DNA of 64,000 bases from Pseudaquidulcibacter sp041917055 (GTDB taxonomy: Bacteria > Pseudomonadota > Alphaproteobacteria > Caulobacterales > Aquidulcibacteraceae). The position numbers and the translations under genes are program-made. Of the stretch, positions 40,701 to 52,929 are shown piece after piece (within the stretch, counting starts at the first letter, position 1; every line of letters starts with the position of its first letter). The notes beneath the pieces were generated by a model. That model searched no databases and had not been told where the DNA came from. It saw only the letters and a program-made list of their open reading frames with translations. Location: contig JAYRYJ010000002.1 of NCBI GenBank assembly GCA_041917055.1, positions 172,678 through 236,677 on the forward strand. The letters run 5' to 3'.

Positions 40701-41672
40701 ATGAAAATCTTCTTTATTTTGAATATATTTTTCGCCACATTATTAGTAGCAAATATCGCCAATGCGAATCCGATTTCAATATTGCTTATTGGCAAGAAAA
40801 AGGCGTTCACTTTAAATGAATGCAAAGCGATACCGTTTGAAAACTTCAATTGGGCGCAATTTCCTAAAACCGATGATGCGCGCGATGAATATCTAGAAAC
40901 CGTCAAGGAAATTTTCAATCACTATGGCAAATTAAAGAAAACCGATGAATTTAAAGAAAAATATGTTGCTATTCTTGACACCTATTTAAGTGAAATTTCT
41001 GAATTGCCGATTACGACCAAGAATTTTGAAGCAATTGAGCGCGAATTGGCGGCACAGAATCAAGAATTTAAAGACTGCCTTGCGTCTATTGCACCTACAA
41101 AAATTGATTATAGCCAAGTCGAAATTGCGCTTAGGAAGCGTTTAAGCGAAAGTGTCCAATCATTTGACAGTGTTGCAATAGGCTTCATTGACCAAGAAGG
41201 TTTCGTTAATGAATTATACAGAGACATAAAAAGGTTTGAACAAATCACTCAAAACCCAGAATTGGACAAGGAATTTTTAAAAGACAAGCCCGAAATACGG
41301 GCGGATTTATTTAAGTATATTGCGATTGTTAAAGAACAAATCGACGGGAAATATTCCGATCAATTGCTTGTTAATCCGGAACAAAAATGTTATTTGAAAG
41401 ATAGCGTTCTTATGCCCGAAGCCGGATTTAATACCGATACCGCCTATCCCAATTTGGCTTTAGAAAAGCGGCTTTCTGGTCAGGTAAAAATAACCAATCA
41501 TGTAAACCAATATGGCGAATTGGTTTCACTTAAACTGGAGGCGGATAATCCATTGTTTGCTGGTTCGACAGTTGAAAAAGCCGCCAGAAGTCGAGTGTTT
41601 ACTCCAAATGTAAAAAATTGCATCTCGAGCGGTGGCGATTATACCTATACTGTCAAATTCTCAACATATTAA
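40701..41672 (+). CDS. Secreted protein with TonB C-terminal-like domain
   Basis: 323-residue exported protein. The start at 40701 (GGAAAG upstream) gives a signal peptide MKIFFILNIFFATLLVANIANA. Residues about 40-220 are helical and charged without a recognised family. The last 80 resemble a TonB C-terminal domain: YPNLALEKRLSGQVKI, NQYGELVSLKLEADNP, VEKAARSRVFTP and a final beta strand. Classical TonB has a proline-rich spacer and an N-terminal anchor; here the signal looks cleavable and there is no spacer, so it is probably a soluble periplasmic relative, not an energy transducer. Confidence 0.65.
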   Translation: MKIFFILNIFFATLLVANIANANPISILLIGKKKAFTLNECKAIPFENFNWAQFPKTDDARDEYLETVKEIFNHYGKLKKTDEFKEKYVAILDTYLSEISELPITTKNFEAIERELAAQNQEFKDCLASIAPTKIDYSQVEIALRKRLSESVQSFDSVAIGFIDQEGFVNELYRDIKRFEQITQNPELDKEFLKDKPEIRADLFKYIAIVKEQIDGKYSDQLLVNPEQKCYLKDSVLMPEAGFNTDTAYPNLALEKRLSGQVKITNHVNQYGELVSLKLEADNPLFAGSTVEKAARSRVFTPNVKNCISSGGDYTYTVKFSTY

Positions 41673-41726
41673 TCGGCGCGTCAATAAGGCACTTTCTTTT
41701 CGCGAAAACCGCGCTATTCTTAACAG

Positions 41727-42167
41727 ATGCTGCGAATAGAAACTGAACTTTTTATTGATGCGCCGCCCGAAAAACTTTGGGGCATTTTGCTTGATTTTGA
41801 TAAATGGGGCGAATGGAATCCGTTTGTTTACGAAATTTCGGGAAGCCACGAAAAAGGCGCAAAGCTCAAAATAAAGGTCAATTCGCCCGATGGTTCGGGG
41901 ATGAAATTGACGTTTTCGCCGAAAATAAATGTTTTTGAAGAAAATTCTATGCTTGCGTGGCGCGGGAACTTATTAATTCCGGGCATTTTTGACGGTTGCC
42001 ATTATTTTCGCCTTCAAAAGGCCGGAAGCGGCACATTATTCACACATGGTGAGAATTTTTCAGGGCTTTTGACCAGCCTGATGCGCAAGAAAATCTTGCA
42101 AAAATATCCGAAAGGCTATGAGGCGCTAAATATCGCACTCGCTAAACGCGCGGAACAATTGAAATAA
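41727..42167 (+). CDS. SRPBCC-fold (polyketide-cyclase-like) protein
   Basis: 146-residue START/SRPBCC-like ligand-binding protein. IETELFIDAPPEKLWGILLDFDKWGEWNPFVYEISG is split here as the characteristic first strand and helix (PEKLWGILLDFDKWGEWNP), and a long C-terminal helix closes the pocket. Family members bind hydrophobic ligands; no function can be assigned. Stands alone, 54 bp after the TonB-C-domain gene. Confidence 0.75.
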   Translation: MLRIETELFIDAPPEKLWGILLDFDKWGEWNPFVYEISGSHEKGAKLKIKVNSPDGSGMKLTFSPKINVFEENSMLAWRGNLLIPGIFDGCHYFRLQKAGSGTLFTHGENFSGLLTSLMRKKILQKYPKGYEALNIALAKRAEQLK

Positions 42168-42226
42168 TTGTAAATCGCCAATGGTGTGATATAATCCGAT
42201 TTTATCCTACTTTATCGGGTGCAATT

Positions 42227-42517
42227 ATGGCGGCAACAGAAAAAATTTCGATTACTTTGACCAAACAAATGAAAGAGGCACTAGACGCGTGCGTCGCATC
42301 GGGCGAATATGCATCCATAAGCGAAATAATCCGCGAATCGATACGCAAATGGCAAGACGACAGATGGGAAACCCCCGAACAAATCGCCTATATGAAACGC
42401 AGAATCCAAGAAGCACTAGATGACCCAAGGCCGTCAATTCCGGCGGAAGAGGTTTGGGCGGAGCTTGAAGAACGCATGGCGAAAGACTTGGAAATGAGCA
42501 AGGTTGCAGCTCAATGA
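42227..42517 (+). CDS. parD: ParD-like ribbon-helix-helix antitoxin
   Basis: 96-residue antitoxin. The ribbon-helix-helix ISITLTKQMKEALDACVASG plus ISEIIRESIRKWQDD is typical of type II ParD antitoxins; the C-terminal half (MKRRIQEALDDPRPSIPAEEVWAEL) is the toxin-binding arm in the ParD family. ATGA overlap with the downstream toxin. A CCGAT/ATCGG pair in the 60 bp upstream could be part of an operator. Confidence 0.88.
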   Translation: MAATEKISITLTKQMKEALDACVASGEYASISEIIRESIRKWQDDRWETPEQIAYMKRRIQEALDDPRPSIPAEEVWAELEERMAKDLEMSKVAAQ

Positions 42518-42795
42518 AATTGGTTTTTCGCCCGGAAGCCAAAGCCGACATGAATGGTATTTACGACTATTTATTGGAGGTTTCCGAGAGTATTCAAACG
42601 GCTCACAATATAATCAATAAGATAAGAAAATCGTGCGATATTCTTGAAGTATTTCCTTTTGCAGGAAGAGCGACAGATTATTTAGGTAAAGAAGTCAGGG
42701 TTCTGATTAGTGCCGATTTAGCTACGATTTTTTATTCGGTTGAGAGTGATAGTGTTGAAATCCTTCGCGTTTTCTACAAAGGGCGGGATTTTTAG
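42514..42795 (+). CDS. parE: ParE-family toxin
   Basis: 93-residue ParE/RelE-superfamily toxin. MKLVFRPEAKADMNGIYDYLL, CDILEVFPFAGRATDYLGKEVRVL and SVEILRVFYKGRDF match ParE, which poisons DNA gyrase. Start overlaps the antitoxin stop by 4 bp. A second ParDE-like pair in this window, not close in sequence to the one at 3742-4307. Confidence 0.87.
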   Translation: MKLVFRPEAKADMNGIYDYLLEVSESIQTAHNIINKIRKSCDILEVFPFAGRATDYLGKEVRVLISADLATIFYSVESDSVEILRVFYKGRDF

Positions 42796-42820
42796 ATTTT
42801 TCATAAATGCTTTTCCCTTT

Positions 42821-42838
42821 TTGTCACAAACCTGTCGT
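42821..42838 (+). promoter_or_regulatory. PHO box upstream of the phn operon
   Basis: TTGTCACAAACCTGTCGT is two 7-bp direct repeats (TTGTCAC, CTGTCGT) with a 4-bp AT-rich spacer, the 11-bp period of the PhoB box CTGTCAT-AAAT-CTGTCAT, with 11 of 14 repeat positions matching. A TAAATAT -10-like sequence follows about 20 bp on. It lies 89 bp upstream of the phnCD start, so phosphate starvation should induce the operon. Confidence 0.65.
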
Positions 42839-42927
42839 GACTCTTTGGAAAAATTGTCTAAATATGGTCTGCCCGATTCCAAACGGGCGTGGGTGGCAAA
42901 TAACACCCGACTTGGTATGGGGCAATA

Positions 42928-44838
42928 ATGGCAAAAACGGTTCTTGAAGCCAAAAATCTGGTGCGCACTTATGGCACGCGCCGCGCGCTTGATAATGTTT
43001 CTCTGACAATTAAAGAAGGCGAAATGGTGGCTTTGATTGGGCCATCGGGTTCGGGTAAATCTACGCTTTTGCGTGCCTCTACCGGCCTTATCCTAACCGA
43101 CAAAAACGGTGGTGAAGCATCTTTGATGGGCATTTCGGTGCAAAAAGGCGGTGAATTGTCCAAAAGTGTGCGCGAGGCGCGCTCTAAAGTCGGTTTTGTT
43201 TTCCAACAATTCAATTTGGTTGGTCGCTTAAGCCTTTTTGAAAACATTATGCTTGGCGCATTAGGGCGCTTGCCATTTTGGAAAGGTTTTTTCGGGCGCT
43301 GGACCCAAAAAGATAAAGAATTAGGTATGAGCGCATTGGCGCGCGTCGGCATTGCCGAATATGCAGGGCAAAGGGCGAATTTATTATCGGGCGGTCAACA
43401 GCAAAGAGGTGCAATCGCGCGCGCCTTGGTTCAAGGTGCAAAGGCAATTTTTCTTGACGAACCCGTGGCATCCTTAGATCCGGTTTCGGCACGTAAAGTA
43501 ATGGAATTATTGGAAGATTTGCACAAAAATGACGGCGTAACCGTCGCGGTCGTTCTTCACCAAATCGATTATGCCCTTAAATTTTGTGACCGCATTATTG
43601 CGCTAAAAGCTGGAAAAATAGTTTATGATGGCCCGAAAGAAGGCCTAGTCAAAGAAAAACTAATTGAGATTTATGGCGCCGAATATGACGAGGAATCGGG
43701 CGGTGCTGCGCCTTTGGAAGAGACCACGCCACCACCAAAACCCAAAAAATCATCTTGGATCTTAAATCTCGTTCAATGGGGTGTTGCGGCGGCACTTTTA
43801 ATCGGTTCAGGCTTTGCAATTATGCAGCAATTGGGAATTAAAAATTCTGATATTAATTTCTCAATCCTCGCGACTGAAAATTCCCAAAATGCTGAGGCAC
43901 GCTGGAAACCGTTTATCGAAGATATGAATAAACAGACCGGATTGAAAATTAAACCATATTTCCAATCGGGCTATGCAGGCCTTGCGCAGGCGGTATTAAG
44001 CAATAATGTCCAAGTCGGCTGGTTTTCCAATAAGCCGGGTTGGGAAGTTGTTAAATCAGGCAAGGCCGAAGTATTTGTGCGCTCTGCGGATACTGCCGGG
44101 TATGATGGTTACACTTCGGTTCTAATCGCGAAGTCTGATTCAAAAATCGATTTGGACGATGTATTGCGGTGCGACAAATCAATTGAATTTGGCATGGGTG
44201 ACGCTGCTTCAACTTCTGGCACATTGGCACCAATGGCCTATTTATTTGCACCGCGAAATATTAACCCTGCCGATTGTTTCAAAGTCGTGCGTTCTGCATC
44301 ACATGAAGCCAATGCCCAGGCAGTTGCCGGCGGACTTTTGCCGGTCGCGACAAATAATTCAACCTCTTTACAAGTGTTAGGTCATGATAATCCACAATTG
44401 ACGGCAAAGCTAAAAGTAATTTGGGAATCGCCACGCCTACCGGAAGATCCAATCATTTGGCGCAAAGACCTTGACCCAGTCAAAAAAGAAAAAATCAAAG
44501 CCTTTTTCCTAAATTATGGTCGCCAAGGTGACGCGGCGCAACAGAAACGCGAGAGAGAGATTCTAAAATCACTTTCATTTGGCTTGTTCCAACCCGCAAA
44601 TGACAATCATTTCATTCCAGTACGCGAGATGGAAGCAACGGAAGCATTGGTAAAAGCGCAAAACAAAGGTGACCAGACAGCAATTGATGCCGCAAGTAAG
44701 GAATTGGTCAAACTTCGGGATTTGGCGAAAAATGCGACTTATCCGCAATTATTACCAACCACACCGACCGACCCTGAAAAAGCAGCGCAAATGAAAGCAC
44801 AAATGGAAAAAGCAAATCTTGATGGGGTGCAAAAATGA
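42928..44838 (+). CDS. PhnC-PhnD fusion: ABC ATPase, membrane anchor and phosphonate-type binding protein
   Basis: 636-residue fused transporter subunit. Residues 1-250 are a PhnC-type ATPase: Walker A GPSGSGKS at 38-45, signature LSGGQ at 153-157, Walker B FLDEP with Asp177-Glu178, switch His211. A proline/lysine linker (TPPPKPKKSS, about 264-276) leads into one hydrophobic helix (about 277-299). From about 305 to 565 the protein matches the phosphate/phosphite/phosphonate binding family PhnD (FSILATENSQNAEARW, GLAQAVLSNNVQVGWFSN, GDAASTSGTLAPMAYLF). The basic side before the helix predicts ATPase in the cytoplasm and binding domain in the periplasm. The frame is continuous with no sign of error. 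PhnE follows with a 4-bp overlap; a PHO box lies upstream. The substrate could be phosphonate, phosphite or phosphate. Confidence 0.88.
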   Translation: MAKTVLEAKNLVRTYGTRRALDNVSLTIKEGEMVALIGPSGSGKSTLLRASTGLILTDKNGGEASLMGISVQKGGELSKSVREARSKVGFVFQQFNLVGRLSLFENIMLGALGRLPFWKGFFGRWTQKDKELGMSALARVGIAEYAGQRANLLSGGQQQRGAIARALVQGAKAIFLDEPVASLDPVSARKVMELLEDLHKNDGVTVAVVLHQIDYALKFCDRIIALKAGKIVYDGPKEGLVKEKLIEIYGAEYDEESGGAAPLEETTPPPKPKKSSWILNLVQWGVAAALLIGSGFAIMQQLGIKNSDINFSILATENSQNAEARWKPFIEDMNKQTGLKIKPYFQSGYAGLAQAVLSNNVQVGWFSNKPGWEVVKSGKAEVFVRSADTAGYDGYTSVLIAKSDSKIDLDDVLRCDKSIEFGMGDAASTSGTLAPMAYLFAPRNINPADCFKVVRSASHEANAQAVAGGLLPVATNNSTSLQVLGHDNPQLTAKLKVIWESPRLPEDPIIWRKDLDPVKKEKIKAFFLNYGRQGDAAQQKREREILKSLSFGLFQPANDNHFIPVREMEATEALVKAQNKGDQTAIDAASKELVKLRDLAKNATYPQLLPTTPTDPEKAAQMKAQMEKANLDGVQK

Positions 44839-45644
44839 GCCAGATTTCACAAACTCATAGTAATCTTGAACCACCCACACGCGCAATAAGCGATAGGATT
44901 TTTGACCTTGTGCTTTGGGGCGGTATTGCGCTTTTATTAATTATTTCTTTTGTTCCTGTGGAAATGTTTAAGGTTCCACGCCTGTTTTCCAATTCGGAAA
45001 ATATGCAAGTGTTTGTCTCGCGCTTTATTCACCCGAATTTTGAAGAACTTGGAACCTATATCAAGGCCATGTGGCTAACTATTCAAATTGCGCTTTGGGG
45101 TACGTTTTTATCAATAATTATCGCCGTGCCATTGGGTTTTGTAACTGCTTCAAACGTTGCCCCGCAATGGCTTGTTATGCCTATGCGCCGTTTTATGGAT
45201 TTTTTACGCTCGGTCGATGGATTGGTAATGGGCACGATTTTCCTTGTCGCCGTCGGCCTTGGACCATTAGCAGGGGTTTTGGCAATTGCGTTCAATACCG
45301 CAGGCGTTTTAGGTAAATTATTTTCAGAAGCGGTAGAGGCGACAGATGGGCGGCCCGTGGAAGGCGTGCGCGCGACAGGTGCGCAAAAGCTGCATGAAAT
45401 TAAATGGGGTATTTTGCCCCAAGTCGCGCCTTTATGGACATCTTTCGCGCTTTATCGTTTTGAATCCAATGCCCGCTCGGCAACGGTTTTGGGTCTTATT
45501 GGTGCGGGCGGTATTGGTCAAAGCCTATTTGAAAGTATCAATGCCTTCAAACACGAACAAACTTCGGCAATTGTTATTGTTATTATTGTTGCGGTTTCTT
45601 TGATTGATTTATTATCCCAAGCCATGCGTTCTCGCCTATTGTAA
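44835..45644 (+). CDS. phnE: PhnE-type ABC permease
   Basis: 269-residue membrane permease, partner of the PhnC-PhnD fusion. About six membrane segments; the cytoplasmic coupling loop EGVRATGAQKLHEIKWGILPQVAP carries the EAA-type motif of permeases (G near position 4 and the ILPQ end). ALYRFESNARSATVLGLIGAGGIG is highly typical of PhnE. Overlaps the fusion gene by 4 bp, so both are made together. With one PhnE gene, the transporter would be a homodimeric permease. Confidence 0.92.
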   Translation: MSQISQTHSNLEPPTRAISDRIFDLVLWGGIALLLIISFVPVEMFKVPRLFSNSENMQVFVSRFIHPNFEELGTYIKAMWLTIQIALWGTFLSIIIAVPLGFVTASNVAPQWLVMPMRRFMDFLRSVDGLVMGTIFLVAVGLGPLAGVLAIAFNTAGVLGKLFSEAVEATDGRPVEGVRATGAQKLHEIKWGILPQVAPLWTSFALYRFESNARSATVLGLIGAGGIGQSLFESINAFKHEQTSAIVIVIIVAVSLIDLLSQAMRSRLL

Positions 45645-45646
45645 TA

Positions 45647-46375
45647 ATGCCAGACTTTTTGAATTCACGAAATAATGAAAATCTCGGATTTGAATTTTCC
45701 GATAAAGGTGAAATTTGTTTTGTTTGGCTTTGCGGGTTTCATTCCGATTTTTCGGGTTCAAAAGCCGGAAAGATGGCGCAAGTCGCAAATGAATTAGGGG
45801 CTTCTAGCCTAAGATTTGATTATTCGGGCAATGGTATTTCGGGTGGTGACTTTGACAAAGGCACAATTAGCAAATGGCGCGATGATGCCCTTGAAATCAT
45901 TTCAAAATTCGCCGCAAAAAAGAAATTAATCCTAGTGGGTTCATCAATGGGCGGTTGGATTTCGATTTTGCTTCTGCGCCAGCTTAAAAATGTCAAAGCT
46001 CTATGCCTTATTGCGCCCGCCCCGGATTTTACCGAAGATTTAATGTGGGCGAAATTTGATGACGCGGCACGCAAAGAAATTTTAGACCAAGGATTTTGGC
46101 TACGCGATAGTGAATATTCGCCCGAGCCGTATAAAATCACGCGCGAACTGATTGAAGACGGGCGCGAAAATTTGGTTTTGCGCGAAAATATCGAATTTGA
46201 TGGTCCGGTTCAAATTTTTCATGGCATGAATGATGAAGACGTTCCTTTTGAACGCTCAATCAGGCTCGCGCAAGCATTTACGGCCGATGATGTCACTTTG
46301 ACTTATGTCAAAGATGGGAATCATCGCTTGTCGCGTGACAGTGATTTAGATTTATTGGGCGAAATATTGCGCCGC

Positions 46376-46405
<30 letters not shown>
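45647..46405 (+). CDS. Alpha/beta hydrolase
   Basis: 252-residue serine hydrolase of the alpha/beta fold. Oxyanion-side FVWLCGFHSDFSGSKA, the nucleophile elbow GSSMGGW near residue 106, the acid in HGMNDEDVP and the final histidine in KDGNHRLS form a complete triad, resembling ABHD10 or short esterase/thioesterase proteins. Only 2 bp after phnE, so possibly the last gene of the PHO-regulated operon; its link to phosphorus use is unknown. Its 3' end overlaps the convergent Tad/VWA gene by 30 bp. Confidence 0.82.
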
Positions 46406-48406
<2,001 letters not shown>

Positions 48407-48489
48407 TATTTAAGTCCGAATTATGGAAATTTGCCACCTACTATTTTTGAACAGGGTTTGCGGATAATGTCCCGCAAAGCCGAAATTGA

Positions 48490-50484
<1,995 letters not shown>

Positions 50485-50590
50485 TGTTTTGCGCCCGATT
50501 ATATTTATTTCAGGCCAAAATATCGCACAAAACGGTTACTTTGCAGTTAAATAAATCGAAAAAATTCGATAAATTACGAGAAATTGAAAT

Positions 50591-52600
50591 TTACTCTTTT
50601 AGGTGCAATTTGAAGATTGACGATGCAATTGTTGAAAGCGTTGCCTCCAATTCCGAGGCATCAACCGCAAACGCATTATCAAGGTCACCGGCACAAGTCG
50701 CCAATAAAGAAACCGCTGTCGTATCATTAATATTGACCGCGACAGTATAGACATCAATCTCAAGATTGCGCATTGCGGTGCACCAATCCAACATTCGGGC
50801 ATCAAGAACGGTTCTGTCAGGTGAACCCGCACAACCCGGTGCGTTTGTATCCGAACAACCCCAATAACCCGGGAAATCATTTGATTGCGTGTTTTTACCA
50901 TCAGTAATGAAGACGACCGCTTTTTTGGCATTAGTGCGCCCATAAGAGCGTGGAATATTTGCGCCATTGCCAAAGAAATTTGCCCAATAATTGCGCGGCG
51001 ATAGTGTTCTTAGACCCCATCTTAAACCAACATCGCCATGCGTGCCGCCAACAACGGGCGACATTCTATTTATTGTATCAATGATTTGCGGCCTTGAGCC
51101 CGATAGGCCAAGCATTGGCATCGGGCAATTTAAATTCGGCCCTGTTGTTGGGTCAAATTGCGTCCAAGTGGTCGCCGCAACCCAGGGGCACCAACGACCA
51201 CCCCCTGCATTCCATGCAATCTCATTCGGATCGGCAACACATGGCTGTGATGTCTGATATGGCGGACCGGGCGGTGGCGAACAAGATGAATCAAGGCATT
51301 GTTGCGCGGTTTTATGATAAGTATTGCGCCTTCCGCGTGTGTAAGGGTCAGAGCCATAATATTTCATCGTGTCCATGCCGTTGCAATAGACTGTATATGG
51401 TGAAACATCTGCAGCAACTGACCAATCGCACCGAACCGACGAACAATCATAGGGCGTGCAGCCTGATTGAACATTGTGTACGCCACGATTCATTGGAATT
51501 GTGAATCGCGCATTCAAAGTTTTGCTTTTTCCTGACGGCACTAAATGCCCGTCCATTCCGGTTGGTGGTGGTGGTGGCGGCGGCGGTGAAGTTGGCGGTG
51601 GCGGCGAAGTTGGTGGTGGCGGTGGCCCCGATGGTGGCCCAGGCGGTGGTGGCGGACACGATTGGCAGGTCTGGGCTACATAACGATTTGGAACCCATTG
51701 ACGCATATAATTAAATGGCTGTGACGATAATGCATACCATTTGAATGAACCTGAAATATTGTCGTCTGCTGTTAGAGATTCACCTTGTCCTGAAATACAA
51801 CCGCGCCAACCGACCGGGGCAAATTCACTGGCAAGTGTTGTTGGGTTTTGTTGAATTATGCCATTGCGGTTTAATGGGCTTGCAACCAGGCTTCGCGACC
51901 CATAATCAGCGACAATGGCGGTTGAACCTGCGCTTCTATCCCAACCTAATGGGTTTGCGCTTTTTATGTTTACCGTTGCGGCATAGGGAATAACTGACAT
52001 ACGCAGGCGATTTGGCGTGGTCATATTATCGAATGATGAATTAACAAAGGCTTTTGCGGCATTGCGCAATAAAGTCATACGGCTTTCCGGCCTGCCGTCT
52101 TTGGCGAACATTGAACCTGTATTGTCTAAAACCAAAGCAATTTCGACGTATTGCTCAGTTCCCGAAGTTGCGACACCTACACCTTGGGCATTTATGAAAG
52201 ACACATTGTGACCACCATTAAAAGGCGCAAAAACTTTGCCCAAAACCATTGTTGCGCGCGCTTTTACAACGGCTCTTAACGAATTATCCGTGTCCCAACT
52301 TAGGGTCAAAGTAATATTGGACGCAATGCCGTCTAATTGCTTTTTATTGGCATTGAAACTTTTTGTCGCCGCGTCTTCGCCTGCGGTTCTGGCGGCCGAT
52401 TGACTTGCTTGGGTTGCGGCTTCTTTCTTTTTTCCGGCCAAAGCGGCAGCATCGGCAATGGAATTTAGTTTGCTTTTGACGTCATTGACACGTGTCAATT
52501 CGATTGCTGCACCGGCGACCACAAAGGCAACAGCAGCGGTGATAGCAAATACAATTGCCGAAGAACCAACAGAATTCTTTAAAAATTTTTTATGCCGCAT
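50591..52600 (-). CDS. TadG-like protein with VWA domain and poly-Pro linker, paralogue 3
   Basis: 669-residue first gene of the tandem set. It matches the other two in the Tad segment (ELTRVNDVKSKLNSIADAAA), MIDAS DNTGSM, the cysteine-rich insertion (QSGCTPYDCSSVRCDW, CSDTNAPGC) and the LHLKE end. The linker differs: after CQSC comes a proline-rich stretch (PPPPPGPPSGPPPPPTSPPP and on) instead of poly-Gly, then the shared PPPTGMDGH. The ATG at 52600 gives MRHKKFLKN as in the paralogues; an upstream TTG is unlikely. Probably the promoter-proximal gene of a three-gene operon. Confidence 0.85.
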   Translation of the reverse strand: MRHKKFLKNSVGSSAIVFAITAAVAFVVAGAAIELTRVNDVKSKLNSIADAAALAGKKKEAATQASQSAARTAGEDAATKSFNANKKQLDGIASNITLTLSWDTDNSLRAVVKARATMVLGKVFAPFNGGHNVSFINAQGVGVATSGTEQYVEIALVLDNTGSMFAKDGRPESRMTLLRNAAKAFVNSSFDNMTTPNRLRMSVIPYAATVNIKSANPLGWDRSAGSTAIVADYGSRSLVASPLNRNGIIQQNPTTLASEFAPVGWRGCISGQGESLTADDNISGSFKWYALSSQPFNYMRQWVPNRYVAQTCQSCPPPPPGPPSGPPPPPTSPPPPTSPPPPPPPPTGMDGHLVPSGKSKTLNARFTIPMNRGVHNVQSGCTPYDCSSVRCDWSVAADVSPYTVYCNGMDTMKYYGSDPYTRGRRNTYHKTAQQCLDSSCSPPPGPPYQTSQPCVADPNEIAWNAGGGRWCPWVAATTWTQFDPTTGPNLNCPMPMLGLSGSRPQIIDTINRMSPVVGGTHGDVGLRWGLRTLSPRNYWANFFGNGANIPRSYGRTNAKKAVVFITDGKNTQSNDFPGYWGCSDTNAPGCAGSPDRTVLDARMLDWCTAMRNLEIDVYTVAVNINDTTAVSLLATCAGDLDNAFAVDASELEATLSTIASSIFKLHLKE
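51556..51658. repeat. CCN-rich tract encoding the poly-Pro linker (paralogue 3)
   Basis: On the coding (minus) strand this linker is C-rich (CCA/CCG/CCC), the opposite strand composition of the glycine linkers at the same place in the other two genes. It contains internal duplications of the unit PPPPTS. Confidence 0.8.
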
Positions 52601-52929
52601 TAATATGTCGCGCCCCAAATCTTGCGACAAATTCTCATTTTGCGATTAAATTTTAGTGAATAAATTTGTGAGCTTTTGAATAATTTGGAAAAATCAGTCT
52701 GTCGGTCAGGTCAAATGCAATAGGGGGGCTGGGGGCTGGTGAGAAACTAAAGCACTTATTTCCTGACCGACAAGGCAATTTAGGATAGGAAAAAGGTCAA
52801 ACCCCGCCCAAAATATGGCAAAAATGTGGCATATTATGAATTATCAGTATGAAACCAAATTTCACATCAAGCCTTCCATTTTTCTCCTTTCATTTGTATC
52901 GTGACATAAATTAAAAATATTGGTGTTTG
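52601..52929. other. Divergent gap between the Tad/VWA set and nagA
   Basis: 330 bp with no gene. A widely spaced inverted repeat TGTCGGTCAGG (52700-52710) / CCTGACCGACA (52762-52772) is the only clear structure; between the arms is a G-rich tract (GGGGGGCTGGGGG, 52723-52735). It should hold the promoter of the three-gene set on the minus strand. Confidence 0.5.

Noticed and set aside
43700..43860. Possible frameshift or assembly join between phnC and phnD
   Set aside because: The frame is continuous, the linker (Pro/Lys-rich) and membrane helix are coherent, and codon use does not change; raw reads would still be the final test.
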